Shown here in pieces: positions 28,678-37,687 of a stretch of 64,000 bases of DNA (positions within the stretch are counted from its first letter, which is position 1; each line of letters opens with the position of its first letter). Made by a program: the position numbers and the translations under genes. The stretch lies in NCBI GenBank assembly GCA_022827195.1, contig JAJDTL010000014.1, positions 1-64,000 on the forward strand, read 5' to 3'. This stretch comes from Caldilineaceae bacterium (GTDB lineage Bacteria > Chloroflexota > Anaerolineae > Caldilineales > Caldilineaceae). Under the pieces are notes generated by a model. That model was not told where the DNA came from, ran no database searches, and saw only the letters and a list, made by a program, of their open reading frames with translations.

Positions 28678-29637
28678 ATGTCTGACGAACGCTTCTTTGT
28701 GACCGGCGCGCTGGGTTGTCTGGGTGCGTGGGTCGTGCGCAATCTCATCGACGAAGGGGTTGGCGTAACCGTCTTCGACCTGGGTTCCAGCCTGCACCGA
28801 CTGGAGCTGCTGATGGAGCCGGAGGAGATTGCGCAGATTCAGTTTATAAAAGAAGACATTACCGACACCGAGGCGGTCGCACGTGCAGTCGAGGAGAGCG
28901 GGGCCAACCGCATCGTCCATCTTGCCGCGTTGCAGGTGCCCTTCTGCAAGGCCAATCCTCCGCTTGGCGCGGCCGTGAATGTCGTCGGTACGGTAAATGT
29001 GTTCGAAGCAGCCAAACGGGCGGGCATTGCGCCGGTCGTCTATGCCAGCAGCATGGCCGTTTACGGCGGCGCCGACCTTTACGGGACGGAAGTACGGGAT
29101 GACGATCCCCTGCACCCGCTGAATCTTTACGGCGTATACAAGAGCGCCAACGAGGGCACGGCACGCATCTACTGGCAGGATGACGGCATCGCGAGCCTGG
29201 CGCTGCGGCCCTATACGGTCTACGGCCCGGCGCGCGATCAGGGCATGACCTCCACGCCCACGCAGGCGATGCTGGCCGCGGCCAAGGGCGAGCCCTATCA
29301 CATCTCCTTCGGCGGCACCTGCGGTTACCAGTATGCCGACGATGTGGCGCGCACCTTCATCGCACTCGCGCGCCAGCCCTTTGAAGGCGCGGCTGTATTT
29401 AACATCCGCGGCAGTGTCGCCCACATGTCGCAGGTCGTCGACGCCATCGTCGCCGCGGAGCCGGGCGCGGCCGGCCGCATAACTTACGAGGAAACGTCCT
29501 TGCCCTTCGCCGAGGCGCAGGATGAACGGCCGTTACGGCGGCTGTTGCGGGACGTGCCCTACACCCCCCTGACGGACGGCGTTGCGCGCACGGTGTCCCA
29601 TTTCCGGCAGGCGCTCGCTACCGGCAAGATCGAATAG
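28678..29637 (+). CDS. NAD-dependent epimerase/dehydratase (extended SDR)
   Basis: 319 residues. Glycine-rich NAD motif VTGALGCLGAWVV (~8-20), the DxxD region, the Ser of YASSMAVYGG and the catalytic YGVYKSANEG (YxxxK) are present. Extended SDRs act on nucleotide sugars or uronates. With the FAH-family hydrolase gene 87 bp downstream this suggests a uronate or sugar-acid pathway rather than cell-wall synthesis. An overlapping ATG four bases upstream is in another frame. Confidence 0.9.
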   Translation: MSDERFFVTGALGCLGAWVVRNLIDEGVGVTVFDLGSSLHRLELLMEPEEIAQIQFIKEDITDTEAVARAVEESGANRIVHLAALQVPFCKANPPLGAAVNVVGTVNVFEAAKRAGIAPVVYASSMAVYGGADLYGTEVRDDDPLHPLNLYGVYKSANEGTARIYWQDDGIASLALRPYTVYGPARDQGMTSTPTQAMLAAAKGEPYHISFGGTCGYQYADDVARTFIALARQPFEGAAVFNIRGSVAHMSQVVDAIVAAEPGAAGRITYEETSLPFAEAQDERPLRRLLRDVPYTPLTDGVARTVSHFRQALATGKIE

Positions 29638-29724
29638 GATATTCTCTCTGCACTTGCGCACATAGCTTCATTTCAGCGCGGGGCGCGTACAAAAACACCC
29701 TAATCTTCAACGAGGAGCGGATCA

Positions 29725-30531
29725 ATGAGATGGCTGCGGTTTGAGCACAACGGGAAAACGGTGTACGGCGCGGCCAGCGGCGACACCATCGAAGTCACCG
29801 ACGCGACCTGGTGCGACATTCTGGCCGGCAAGACCGGTACGGTAACGGACTCGGTCGACCGGCGCAACGTGAAGCTGCTGTGCCCGATGGAAAGGCCGGG
29901 CAAGGTCGTCGCCATTGGACTGAACTACCTGGACCACTGCCGCGAGACAAACACGCCGCCCCCGGACCGCCCGGTGATCTTCACCAAGTTCACGACCAGC
30001 ATCGTCGGCCCCGGCGATGAAATCGTCTGGGACCCAGGGCTAACCGCTCAGGTGGACTACGAAGCCGAGCTGGCCGCCGTGATCGGCAAGACGGCGCGCC
30101 ACGTGAGCCGGGATGACGCGCTCGACTACGTGGCCGGCTACACCTGCTCCAACGACGTCAGCGCCCGCGATCTACAGCTGGGCGACCCCCAATGGATCCG
30201 GGGCAAGAGCCTGGACACCTTCTGCCCCATCGGCCCCGCCTTCATCACTGCCGATGAGATTCCGGACCCGCAAGTCCTCGACATCCGCTGTCTCCTCAAC
30301 GGTGAAGTGATGCAGGAGAGCAACACGCGTGAGATGATTTTCGGTGTGGCCGAGCTGATCGAGTTCAGCTCAACCGCCTTCACGCTCGAGCCGGGCGACG
30401 TCATTCTCACCGGCACGCCGCACGGCGTCGGTCTCGGCCGCGACCCGCAGGTCTGGATGCAGGACGGCGACACGGTCGCCATCGAGATCGAGAAGTTGGG
30501 CCGGCTTGAGAACACCTGCCGCATGGTCTGA
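29725..30531 (+). CDS. Fumarylacetoacetate hydrolase family protein
   Basis: 268 residues, with GAGGAGCGG upstream of the ATG. C-terminal FAH fold: GLNYLDHCRETN, metal-binding acids in VDYEAELAAVIGKTAR, and SNDVSARDLQ, GKSLDTFCPIGPAF and ILTGTPHGVGLGR. Members hydrolyse or decarboxylate acylpyruvates and 2-keto-3-deoxy sugar acids. With the SDR upstream and the enolase-superfamily dehydratase at 32155 this fits a sugar-acid degradation route (dehydratase, then keto-deoxy-acid cleavage), which is an inference from context. Confidence 0.92.
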   Translation: MRWLRFEHNGKTVYGAASGDTIEVTDATWCDILAGKTGTVTDSVDRRNVKLLCPMERPGKVVAIGLNYLDHCRETNTPPPDRPVIFTKFTTSIVGPGDEIVWDPGLTAQVDYEAELAAVIGKTARHVSRDDALDYVAGYTCSNDVSARDLQLGDPQWIRGKSLDTFCPIGPAFITADEIPDPQVLDIRCLLNGEVMQESNTREMIFGVAELIEFSSTAFTLEPGDVILTGTPHGVGLGRDPQVWMQDGDTVAIEIEKLGRLENTCRMV

Positions 30532-30861
30532 CCCAGCGTGAGCCGGTCCGCGGCGTCCGCGGGCCTCGCAGCCTTGCTTGAATCCGTCTTCTCTTTTGGC
30601 CCCGGCCGTCGCCGGGGCCTTGCGTTTGCGTTGCCGGCCCCTTATGCTTGAGCTGCCCTCCGGCGCCCCAACCGGTAGCCGCGTGCCGAGGGGTGAGTTC
30701 TCCCCAAGTTTCCTCTCCCATTCCTTTGCTATGCTCTTTGCTGCTCTTGGAAGGGGCCCTTTGCCAGTCTGTCACGGCTTGCGAGGAGATCCGCGTTCCA
30801 GCGGGATCCTTAACTGTAGCAAGTTTTTATGGTAGAGTAGACCGCTAACGGGACGGACACT
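30532..30861. other. Intergenic region with terminator
   Basis: 330 bp. Apart from the hairpin at 30598-30619 I see only G/C-rich sequence and an AT-rich pocket near 30810-30840 that could hold the promoter of the next gene. Confidence 0.5.
30598..30619 (+). terminator. Stable hairpin after the FAH gene
   Basis: GGCCCCGGC (30598-30606), loop CGTC, GCCGGGGCC (30611-30619). Only a weak T tract follows (TTGCGTTTGCG), so termination is likely but not certain. Confidence 0.5.
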
Positions 30862-32133
30862 GTGAAGGACGTTCCCGCGACCAGAGTCCTTCAGTTCGAT
30901 TGGGAACATTTCGTGAATCGACAACATGGTTTTCTGCTGTGGTCCGTTGTTTTCTTCTCATCCGTCGCCGCGTTTGTCCTCGGCGCCTGTTTCGCAGGGC
31001 AACGGGCGGCAGACGCCGACAACGATGCGGCGCAGGAAGGCTCCGATCGCGGCGGAAATGGGCAGGTCGGGCCGCTTATCGAGACCGTCCTGACCGGGCT
31101 GGCCAATCCGCGCGGCGTTGTTGTTCTGCCGGATGGTTCGCTGATGGTGGCGGAGGCGGGTACCGGCAACGACGCGCCCCAGGAGTGGAGCGGCAGACTC
31201 ACCCTCTTCCAGGACACCAACCGCGACGGTGATTTTAGCGATGAGGGCGAGCGCATCGTCTGGTTAGACCATCTGCCCACCTACAACGCGCTCCAGGTGT
31301 ACACTTCGCGGCGGGATGAGGTCGGAGGGCCCGGGGACCTGCTGCGGCACACGGACGGCCACCTCTATCTAAGCGTTGACGGCGGCCATGAACGCGTCGG
31401 TCTCTACGAAATCAGCCCCTATAAGCACATGGGACGCAGTCTCTCCGCGCGCGGCAACATGAACGGCATCACCTTTGCTCGCGATCACGCCCAGATCTAT
31501 CTGGCGGAGAGCACAGCCAATGCTCTCTCCATCGTAACTATCGAGGACGGCGTGCACCGCCAGATCACGCATTTTGGCGCGCTAGCCAGCGGCCAGCAGT
31601 CGGTGCCCGCCGGCGTGGCCGTCGACCCGCGCAACGGCGACCTGCTCGTGGCCCTATTCTCGGGCATGGTCTGGCTGGAGGACGGGGTGATTCCGTTCAT
31701 TCCGGGCGACAGTGTGGTCGTGCGCGTCGACCCCGAAACCGGAGCGATTGAAGACGCGGTCCTGGGTCTGACTACCGCGATCGACGTTGCCGTCGACAGC
31801 GATGGCAACATCTATGTCGTCGAGATGTCCAGCGACCACGCCGATCCGCTCGACCCCGCGCACGACCTCTTCGACCTGGACCAGCCTCCGCTCCACGGCG
31901 GCTATCTGCGTTTCAGCGGGCGGGTCAGCCGCTACGCGCCTGACGGCAGCGACCAAATGGTCCTGGCCGACGGCCTCGACATGCCCACGAACATTACCCT
32001 CGCGCCCGACGGTTCGCTCTACGTATCGACCGGTCAGGGCACCCCCAATCGCCCTATCCCCGGGCCGGACGGACCCACGCGCATCGTCGGCGAGGTCATC
32101 CGAATTCGCCTGCCTGGCGCGGATTCACGCTGA
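30862..32133 (+). CDS. ScyD/ScyE-family beta-propeller lipoprotein
   Basis: 423 residues from GTG 30862. An in-frame GTG at 30913 would give a cleaner signal peptide (NRQHGFLLWSVVFFSSVAAF...LGAC). The mature part carries the ScyD/ScyE-type opening TVLTGLANPRGVVVLPDGSL and repeated blades ending in MPTNITLAPDGSLYVSTGQG. The fold is an NHL/SGL-like propeller, anchored outside the membrane. The family name comes from scytonemin biosynthesis, but most bacterial members are of unknown function and no scytonemin genes are nearby. Confidence 0.82.
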   Translation: MKDVPATRVLQFDWEHFVNRQHGFLLWSVVFFSSVAAFVLGACFAGQRAADADNDAAQEGSDRGGNGQVGPLIETVLTGLANPRGVVVLPDGSLMVAEAGTGNDAPQEWSGRLTLFQDTNRDGDFSDEGERIVWLDHLPTYNALQVYTSRRDEVGGPGDLLRHTDGHLYLSVDGGHERVGLYEISPYKHMGRSLSARGNMNGITFARDHAQIYLAESTANALSIVTIEDGVHRQITHFGALASGQQSVPAGVAVDPRNGDLLVALFSGMVWLEDGVIPFIPGDSVVVRVDPETGAIEDAVLGLTTAIDVAVDSDGNIYVVEMSSDHADPLDPAHDLFDLDQPPLHGGYLRFSGRVSRYAPDGSDQMVLADGLDMPTNITLAPDGSLYVSTGQGTPNRPIPGPDGPTRIVGEVIRIRLPGADSR

Positions 32134-32154
32134 ACTGCCGTCTGCATTGGCTCT

Positions 32155-33318
32155 TCACCCAATAGGATGCGCGTGCAGCACCTCTTCCACGATCTCGACG
32201 CCCCAGCCGGGCCCCGACGGGACGGTCATGTAGCCGTCAATGATTTCGGGCGGGTCCACCACCATCTCATCCTTCCACGGCACATCATCGATGTCGATCT
32301 CCATGATCTTCACATTAGGCAGGACCGCGCACAGGCTGGCGCTGATAAACGAGGACAGGTGGCTGTAGTAGTTGTGCGGCGCGATGTTCATCTGGAAGGT
32401 CTGCGCGAGTTCTCCTACCCGCTTTGAAGGGCCGAAGCCGTTCCAGGGCACGTCGATCATCAGATAGTCTGAGGCGCGAGCCTGGAGATACGGCAAGTAC
32501 TGTCGCTCGTAGTAGAGAGTCTCTCCAGTACAGATGCGCGTGCTGGTCTTGCGCCGCACCTCTGCCAGGGCTTCCGGTTCGTACATGTCGATCTCCAGCC
32601 ACATCAGGTGCAGCGGCTCCAGGGCGCGGGCGATCTCCAGGCAGCTCTCCGGCTTGAAGTTGAAGTTGAGGTCCAGGAGAAGGTCGAACTGGGGGCCGAC
32701 CGCGTCGCGGAATGTGCCCATCTGGGTGACGATATGATCGATCAGCTGGTTTGATGCGACCTGGTCCGTGGTGGAGCCGGGTTGGCGTCCCGGAAAGTAG
32801 ACATGGCCCGGGTTGCCGGGAAAGAGGATATTCGTCTTGAGCGCGCTGAAGCCCTTGGAAACGACCTCCCGTCCCAGCGCGGCCACGTCCTCCATTGTGC
32901 GCAGCGGCGGCGTGCCCATCAGTTCGTACATCCGGACACGGCTCGTACCGCAGTGGGACCAGTAGACGCGCACCTTGTCGCGCAATGGGCCGCCGAACAG
33001 CTCGGCCACCGAGCAGCCGCGCGCCCGCGCGGCAATGTCTACCAGCGCCAGCTCGATGCCGGCAACTGCCTTGGCGCCAATGCCGCCGGGGCTGGACTGC
33101 AGCGCGCGGTACATGTCCCACCAGCGCTGTTCAAATGCTCTCGGGTCGCGGCCCAGCACCAGCGGCGTCAGGTCGCGGACAGTGCCGGCCACACCACGCG
33201 CTGCCTGGTCGCTGCACTCGCCCCAGCCGGTTAAGCCTTCGTCCGTCTCCACCTTGACGAAAATCCAGTTGCGCCAACCAGCGTCAACGACAATCGGTGT
33301 TACTGCTGTGATCCGCAT
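32155..33318 (-). CDS. Mandelate racemase/muconate lactonizing (enolase superfamily) enzyme
   Basis: 387 residues, full length. N-terminal capping domain (TPIVVDAGWRNWIFVKVETDEGLTGWGE) and a barrel with ALKTN, metal ligands in LLDLNFNFKPE, WLEIDMYEPE and RICTGETLYY, and the histidine of NIAPHNYYSHL. This pattern fits the sugar-acid dehydratases (galactonate/rhamnonate type) better than racemases. Converts an aldonate to a 2-keto-3-deoxy acid, which the FAH-type enzyme at 29725 could process. It converges on the ScyD-like gene. Confidence 0.9.
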   Translation of the reverse strand: MRITAVTPIVVDAGWRNWIFVKVETDEGLTGWGECSDQAARGVAGTVRDLTPLVLGRDPRAFEQRWWDMYRALQSSPGGIGAKAVAGIELALVDIAARARGCSVAELFGGPLRDKVRVYWSHCGTSRVRMYELMGTPPLRTMEDVAALGREVVSKGFSALKTNILFPGNPGHVYFPGRQPGSTTDQVASNQLIDHIVTQMGTFRDAVGPQFDLLLDLNFNFKPESCLEIARALEPLHLMWLEIDMYEPEALAEVRRKTSTRICTGETLYYERQYLPYLQARASDYLMIDVPWNGFGPSKRVGELAQTFQMNIAPHNYYSHLSSFISASLCAVLPNVKIMEIDIDDVPWKDEMVVDPPEIIDGYMTVPSGPGWGVEIVEEVLHAHPIG

Positions 33319-33459
33319 AGAGAGTTCCTCCTAGAGAACGGGCGCGGATGGAAATCGACCTTATGAATCTGCCTGAAATCACGAGAAGTAAAGACGCAGT
33401 TGGCTGAAAGCGCAAGGAATGGATAGTTTGCCCTTCCGCGTTCTGCTATCCTGCCCGCC

Positions 33460-34875
33460 ATGATGACCAGGAAGGCGAAGCAGACCCGCGAAGAGACGAT
33501 CCTCCACCATCGCGAACGGCTCAACGCGGTGCTCCTGCACATCCAGGAAAACCTCGACGCCACGCTGACAATTGAGGCTCTGTCTGCGGTGGCCGGCTTT
33601 TCGCCTTTTCACTTTCATCGCATCTTTGCCGCATATCTGCAGGAGACGGTGAGCGAATACGTACGCCGCATCCGCCTTGAGTGGGCGGCACGCCGCCTGA
33701 TATTCGGCGAGGAGACGGTCACACAGATCGGGCTGGCGGCCGGCTATGAAACGCCGGCCGCGTTTGGCCGCGCATTCAAGAACCGGTTCAACGCCAGCCC
33801 GCGCACCTTCCGCGCACAGCGGCGCCCCTCGCTGCATGCTACCAACTGGGAGCCGCTCCTCCTCCAGCCAGAGATCATTCGACGACCCGACCGCAGGCTC
33901 GCCTATATCAGATGCATCGGCACCGAAGCCGACAGCGAAGCCGTCTGGCGCACACTACAACACCACGCAGCCGCGGCGGCAGCAAGGCGTCAATCGGCCT
34001 CCCAACCTGACAGAGAGAAATCCTTTATTCGGGTCTGCCGCGACCGCCCAGGGGAAGGGATCACGCCGGCCGAAAGGATGCGGGTGGACGCTGGCATCGT
34101 TCTGGAAGAGGGCGCCGCATTCCAGCCGCGGGGGCCGGTCGGGCTGCAGGAGCTGGAGGGGGGCGTCTATGCCGTCTTCCGTCATCAGGGCCGCCGTCAC
34201 GAAGCACTATGGCAAGCCATCTTCAAACGCTGGCTGCCGCAAAGCAAAGTGCGCCTGCGCGACGCGCCTCCCTACCAGGAAAGCGCGGTCGCGCCCGTTC
34301 CCGGTCGCGCGGGAGATGAAGCCGTCGCGATCCATATTCCCCTTCTCGGCTCTCTATATGATTTGCAGCACAAGTTAAAAGACAAGGAGAAAGAGATGGC
34401 CCCGGAAGTGAGTGCAACAGAACTGCCGCACCGGCGCATGATCAGCATCACCCGCTACGTCTACGTCGATGAACTGCACAAATATCTGAACGATTCATTC
34501 GAAAGGCTGGCCCGGATCGTCGACGAAGAGGGTGTGGAACGCGATGGCCATCCTGTTGCCATCTATCATGGTCACGTCAACGAAGATAACAACGGGCCGG
34601 TAGAGGTCGGCATCCCCGTCAAGGAGGTCCCTGCTATTAACTCCGATGTAGATAGCGGGGTCTTGACCGGCGGTTGCGTAGCATACACGACGCTTACGCT
34701 GCGGCAGGCCCACTTTCCCGAAATCCTGGGGTATTACGATGCAGTTTACCGCTGGATGGAGGAGAACGGCTACACGGCCGCCGATCCCCCGCGCGAGGTC
34801 TACCTGACGCGGCCTATGGATAAGGAAGCGGAGGTGGATCAGCCCTTCATGCAGATCGTCTGGCCTTACAAATAG
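33460..34875 (+). CDS. AraC-family regulator with two GyrI-like effector domains
   Basis: 471 residues. The AraC helix-turn-helix pair is at the N terminus (about 20-115: LTIEALSAVAGFSPFHFHRIF and ITQIGLAAGYETPAAFGRAFK, with the RTFR end). A first GyrI-like/effector domain spans ~125-290 (MRVDAGIV; GGVYAVFRHQGRRHEALWQAIFKRWLP). A linker rich in K and E leads to a second GyrI-like module (~310-471: GGCVAYTTLTLRQAHFPEILGYYDAV). Family regulators of this type sense small hydrophobic or cationic compounds. Two effector modules in one chain is unusual. Target unknown; it is divergent from the dehydratase gene at 32155. Confidence 0.85.
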   Translation: MMTRKAKQTREETILHHRERLNAVLLHIQENLDATLTIEALSAVAGFSPFHFHRIFAAYLQETVSEYVRRIRLEWAARRLIFGEETVTQIGLAAGYETPAAFGRAFKNRFNASPRTFRAQRRPSLHATNWEPLLLQPEIIRRPDRRLAYIRCIGTEADSEAVWRTLQHHAAAAAARRQSASQPDREKSFIRVCRDRPGEGITPAERMRVDAGIVLEEGAAFQPRGPVGLQELEGGVYAVFRHQGRRHEALWQAIFKRWLPQSKVRLRDAPPYQESAVAPVPGRAGDEAVAIHIPLLGSLYDLQHKLKDKEKEMAPEVSATELPHRRMISITRYVYVDELHKYLNDSFERLARIVDEEGVERDGHPVAIYHGHVNEDNNGPVEVGIPVKEVPAINSDVDSGVLTGGCVAYTTLTLRQAHFPEILGYYDAVYRWMEENGYTAADPPREVYLTRPMDKEAEVDQPFMQIVWPYK

Positions 34876-34890
34876 GCGCCGCCTGCGAAC

Positions 34891-34938
34891 GAGGAGTGGA
34901 AAGCGCTGTGCGGGAAGCGTCCTTCGCTTTCCCTCCTC
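34891..34938. terminator. Bidirectional terminator-like hairpin
   Basis: GAGGAG plus GGAAAGCG (34891-34905, one bulged T) pair with CGCTTTCC plus CTCCTC (34925-34938), 14 pairs. It separates the convergent regulator gene and PhyH operon. Confidence 0.6.
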
Positions 34939-34954
34939 TCCCCTTACATCTTGC

Positions 34955-35797
34955 CTAGACCGCTTCCGCGGGGCTGTGCTCTCGCAGCCACGTGCGCAGC
35001 GGCACGTCCTCGTCGGTCGGCGAAAAGCGGCCGTTGGCGTTGACGCTCCAGCCGAGCAGTTGGCGGCGGACCGGGCTGCTGCCCTCCCACAGATGCTCGA
35101 CCGTCATGTCATCCTTCGTGCGCAGCCAGCGGTAGCCGAATCCGTAAAACAGCACGCGGCGCGTGATGTCGGACCAGTTGGGGCTGGCCGCGTGCCACAG
35201 GCGGCGATCGAAGAAGACGGCGTCACCGGGCTTGGCCAGCACCGGCGTCGCTCCTTTCGGCTGTCCGACGCCGTCCTCGGGACGGTCAATCTCGTCCCGC
35301 AGATGGCTGCGCGGGACCACCCAGAAGTTGCCCCTGCCCGGCTCGCTCGTGTCGGAGAGAAAGTAGGCCACCTTCAGCGAAAGGCGCGGCCTCGGATGGC
35401 TTTCCATCTCGAAATTCACGCGCCCGCTGTCCTGATGCCACCTGAATGTCCTGTCGTCCGCCGCCTCGCCGTTTGGCGGCGTAACGATCAGATGGGCGTG
35501 GTAGAGGTAGATATTCCAGCCCAGGATGCCCCATACTTTTGGCAATATGCGCTCGTAATCGACCAGATCGACGAAGTAAGGATCGTCTGGAATGAAGTTC
35601 GGGTAGAACAGCGCCGTACGATCGTCATGCCCCTCGGCCAGTTTGGCTTGATGGATGCGTTCGGTCAGGGCGGTTCCCTGCTCTACCTGCTCCGGCGAGA
35701 GGGCGTTGCGGACGTAGATCAAGCCGGTCTCGTCGAATGTGCGGCGTTCCTCCTCTGTCAGGCGGTGCTCCAGGCAGGCTTGGCTGAGGGCTTGCAT
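34955..35797 (-). CDS. Phytanoyl-CoA dioxygenase (PhyH) family protein 1
   Basis: 280 residues. Fe(II)/2-oxoglutarate oxygenase of the PhyH family: facial-triad residues H121 and D123 in FRWHQDSGR and distal H202 in FFDRRLWHAA, with the 2-oxoglutarate arginine in DITRRVLFYGF. VVPRSH is the usual PGSH-type loop. It probably hydroxylates a small molecule in the cytoplasm. Last gene of the five-gene minus-strand operon (aldolase, AtuA-like, three PhyH), 63 bp after the second PhyH gene. Confidence 0.9.
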   Translation of the reverse strand: MQALSQACLEHRLTEEERRTFDETGLIYVRNALSPEQVEQGTALTERIHQAKLAEGHDDRTALFYPNFIPDDPYFVDLVDYERILPKVWGILGWNIYLYHAHLIVTPPNGEAADDRTFRWHQDSGRVNFEMESHPRPRLSLKVAYFLSDTSEPGRGNFWVVPRSHLRDEIDRPEDGVGQPKGATPVLAKPGDAVFFDRRLWHAASPNWSDITRRVLFYGFGYRWLRTKDDMTVEHLWEGSSPVRRQLLGWSVNANGRFSPTDEDVPLRTWLREHSPAEAV

Positions 35798-35859
35798 ATT
35801 CTGGTCTCCTGGGTGTTGCTTTTTCGCCGGCGGACTGTGAGCGCTCCCAGATCTAGCGC

Positions 35860-36663
35860 TTAGGCCGCGTAGTCAGTCTGCCACTTACGCGGCGTAATTG
35901 GCTGCACGATTTCGCGCTGCGCGGGCGTCAGGCGCGCCATCAATTCGGCGGACGGCACATAGCCGAAGCGGTGACCGTAAATCTCCGGCACGTAGCGGAA
36001 GATAACCATGCGCCGTTCACCTGCATTGGTCCGTTCGGCCGACCCGTGGCAGAGAAAGTCGTTGATCAGGAGGGCATCGCCGGCATTCAGGTACACTTCG
36101 ATTGCACCCTCCAACGACTCGCCCGGCCCCTCGGAGATGCCGGCCCGGCTATCCTGCTGAGGGTGCGGAAAATCTGAGTTGTGGCTGCCCGGGACCACAA
36201 CCGTGCCGCCATCGCCGGGTCCTACGTCGGTCAAAGCGACCAGCAGTGAGAGGTAGCTGCAGCACCAATGGCCCCGGTCACGGCCTTTGCGTTTGCGTGA
36301 ATCGGTCACGTGGCCGCCTGAATGGACGCCGATGTAGCCTCCCGCCCCGCGGATGTTCAGGAAGGCTTCGTGAACGTAAGGACGGTGCCGCGTGCCGATG
36401 AAATGGCGCACCTGCTCGATCCAGGCAGGATGGTCGATCAGTTGCTCGAAGAGTTCGCCCCCTTCGATGATGTCCTGCAGGTTGGTGCCGTCGATGCCGC
36501 CGTAGGAATGCACGACGATATTGCCGAACAGCTGTCCCGGTTCCAGCGGCGGCAGGTCATCGATCCAGCGGTTGGCCGCCTGCAGGTAGTCTGCGCTCAG
36601 TGCGTCCCTGATAATCATGTATCCGTACAGGTCGAACTTGTACTCCTCCATCTGTGAGAGCAT
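35860..36663 (-). CDS. Phytanoyl-CoA dioxygenase family protein 2, facial triad Asp replaced by Gly
   Basis: 267 residues from ATG 36663, fixed by AGGAGA upstream. The PhyH fold is clear: TVVVPGSHNSDF and GDALLINDFLCHGSAE with distal H206, and the 2-oxoglutarate arginine in NAGERRMVIF. Where family members read HxD, this one reads VHSGGH: H114-S115-G116. Loss of the carboxylate ligand is the change that converts Fe/2-oxoglutarate oxygenases into halogenases (SyrB2 HxA, WelO5 HxG), but it also occurs in uncharacterised PhyH subfamilies. Neighbours 1 and 3 keep HxD. Function is therefore open. Confidence 0.85.
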   Translation of the reverse strand: MLSQMEEYKFDLYGYMIIRDALSADYLQAANRWIDDLPPLEPGQLFGNIVVHSYGGIDGTNLQDIIEGGELFEQLIDHPAWIEQVRHFIGTRHRPYVHEAFLNIRGAGGYIGVHSGGHVTDSRKRKGRDRGHWCCSYLSLLVALTDVGPGDGGTVVVPGSHNSDFPHPQQDSRAGISEGPGESLEGAIEVYLNAGDALLINDFLCHGSAERTNAGERRMVIFRYVPEIYGHRFGYVPSAELMARLTPAQREIVQPITPRKWQTDYAA

Positions 36664-36704
36664 CTTCTGTCTCCTGTTGTCCGCACGTTGGCAGGTTTCT
36701 TTCG

Positions 36705-37655
36705 TCAGTCGAGTTGCGCTCGGTTGAATCTGGGCTTTTCCTGCCTGGCAAGTTTCGCCCGCGCCAGGCGCCACGTTTCCGCCCAGGCGTGGCTGTCGCG
36801 CAACTCATTCTCCGGCCGCAGCCAGCTTCTGGCGATGAATCCGGGGAAGAATGGCCGCCCGGACGGCCGGCCGGTTGGCATATAGCGGGCGTCTACGCTC
36901 CAGCGAATGCCGTCGCTCAAGTTTGGAAGCGACCTGTGAATTGTGCGCGAGTTGAGGAAGATCGCCCCGCCGCGCGCAACCGGCAGCGCCACAAACGCCT
37001 CGGCCGGCAGGTGCTCCTCCGCGATGCCCGCGCCGCCGTGCGGCAATGGCCCGTGCGGCAGGAGCGCACCGCGATGGCTGCCGGGTATCACCATCAGGCA
37101 GCCGTTGGCTTCCGTGGCATCGTTGATCGCCATCCAGGCTGTGACAATATTCGAATCGTCCGCTTCCGGAAGCGTACCCGCCTGGTCCTGGTGCCCCGTC
37201 ACCGTCCCCGTAAGGTCGTTGATGCCATTCTTCACAGCCTCTACAGGCACCTTGATGCGAACATGGTGCGCCGGATGACAGTAGATCTCAGGACCGATCA
37301 ACGATTGCACGGCGTCCAGTACGCGGGGACTGCGCAACAGGTTGAAGGCCGCCGGACCGAGGTGGATCGGCGTATCGTCGGTGATCTTGTCGAATGGCAG
37401 CGAGATCTCGAAATGGTAGAAGCAGGAGTCCCCCAGTTCGCGGATTACCTGCGTCAGTCTCTGTGCGAAATCCAGTTCGGCGTAGCTTGCGGCCAACATG
37501 TCCTCAGAGAACCACTGTGTTGCCTTCTGGTCGAGCAATGCCTCGTACTCAGCCACCAGAGGCCGGATGTCACGTGCCTCGTCGAGCAGCTCTTCGACGA
37601 CCAGGTAGCCCTCTTCTTCAAATTTGCGGGCGCTTGCATGATCGAGCGTCGCCAT
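36705..37655 (-). CDS. Phytanoyl-CoA dioxygenase family protein 3
   Basis: 316 residues from ATG 37655. An ATG two codons upstream (37661) sits directly against GGAGGAG, so the downstream ATG has the better 8-nt spacing. Facial triad H155, D157 (TGHQDQAG) and H240 (NSRTIHRSLPN), 2-oxoglutarate arginine near R251, and the VIPGSH loop are all intact. Predicted Fe(II)/2-oxoglutarate hydroxylase. Lies 42 bp upstream of PhyH 2 and 33 bp downstream of the AtuA-like gene in the same operon. Confidence 0.9.
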   Translation of the reverse strand: MATLDHASARKFEEEGYLVVEELLDEARDIRPLVAEYEALLDQKATQWFSEDMLAASYAELDFAQRLTQVIRELGDSCFYHFEISLPFDKITDDTPIHLGPAAFNLLRSPRVLDAVQSLIGPEIYCHPAHHVRIKVPVEAVKNGINDLTGTVTGHQDQAGTLPEADDSNIVTAWMAINDATEANGCLMVIPGSHRGALLPHGPLPHGGAGIAEEHLPAEAFVALPVARGGAIFLNSRTIHRSLPNLSDGIRWSVDARYMPTGRPSGRPFFPGFIARSWLRPENELRDSHAWAETWRLARAKLARQEKPRFNRAQLD

Positions 37656-37687
37656 GGTCATCTCCTCCAGTCAGACGAGAAGGCCTT

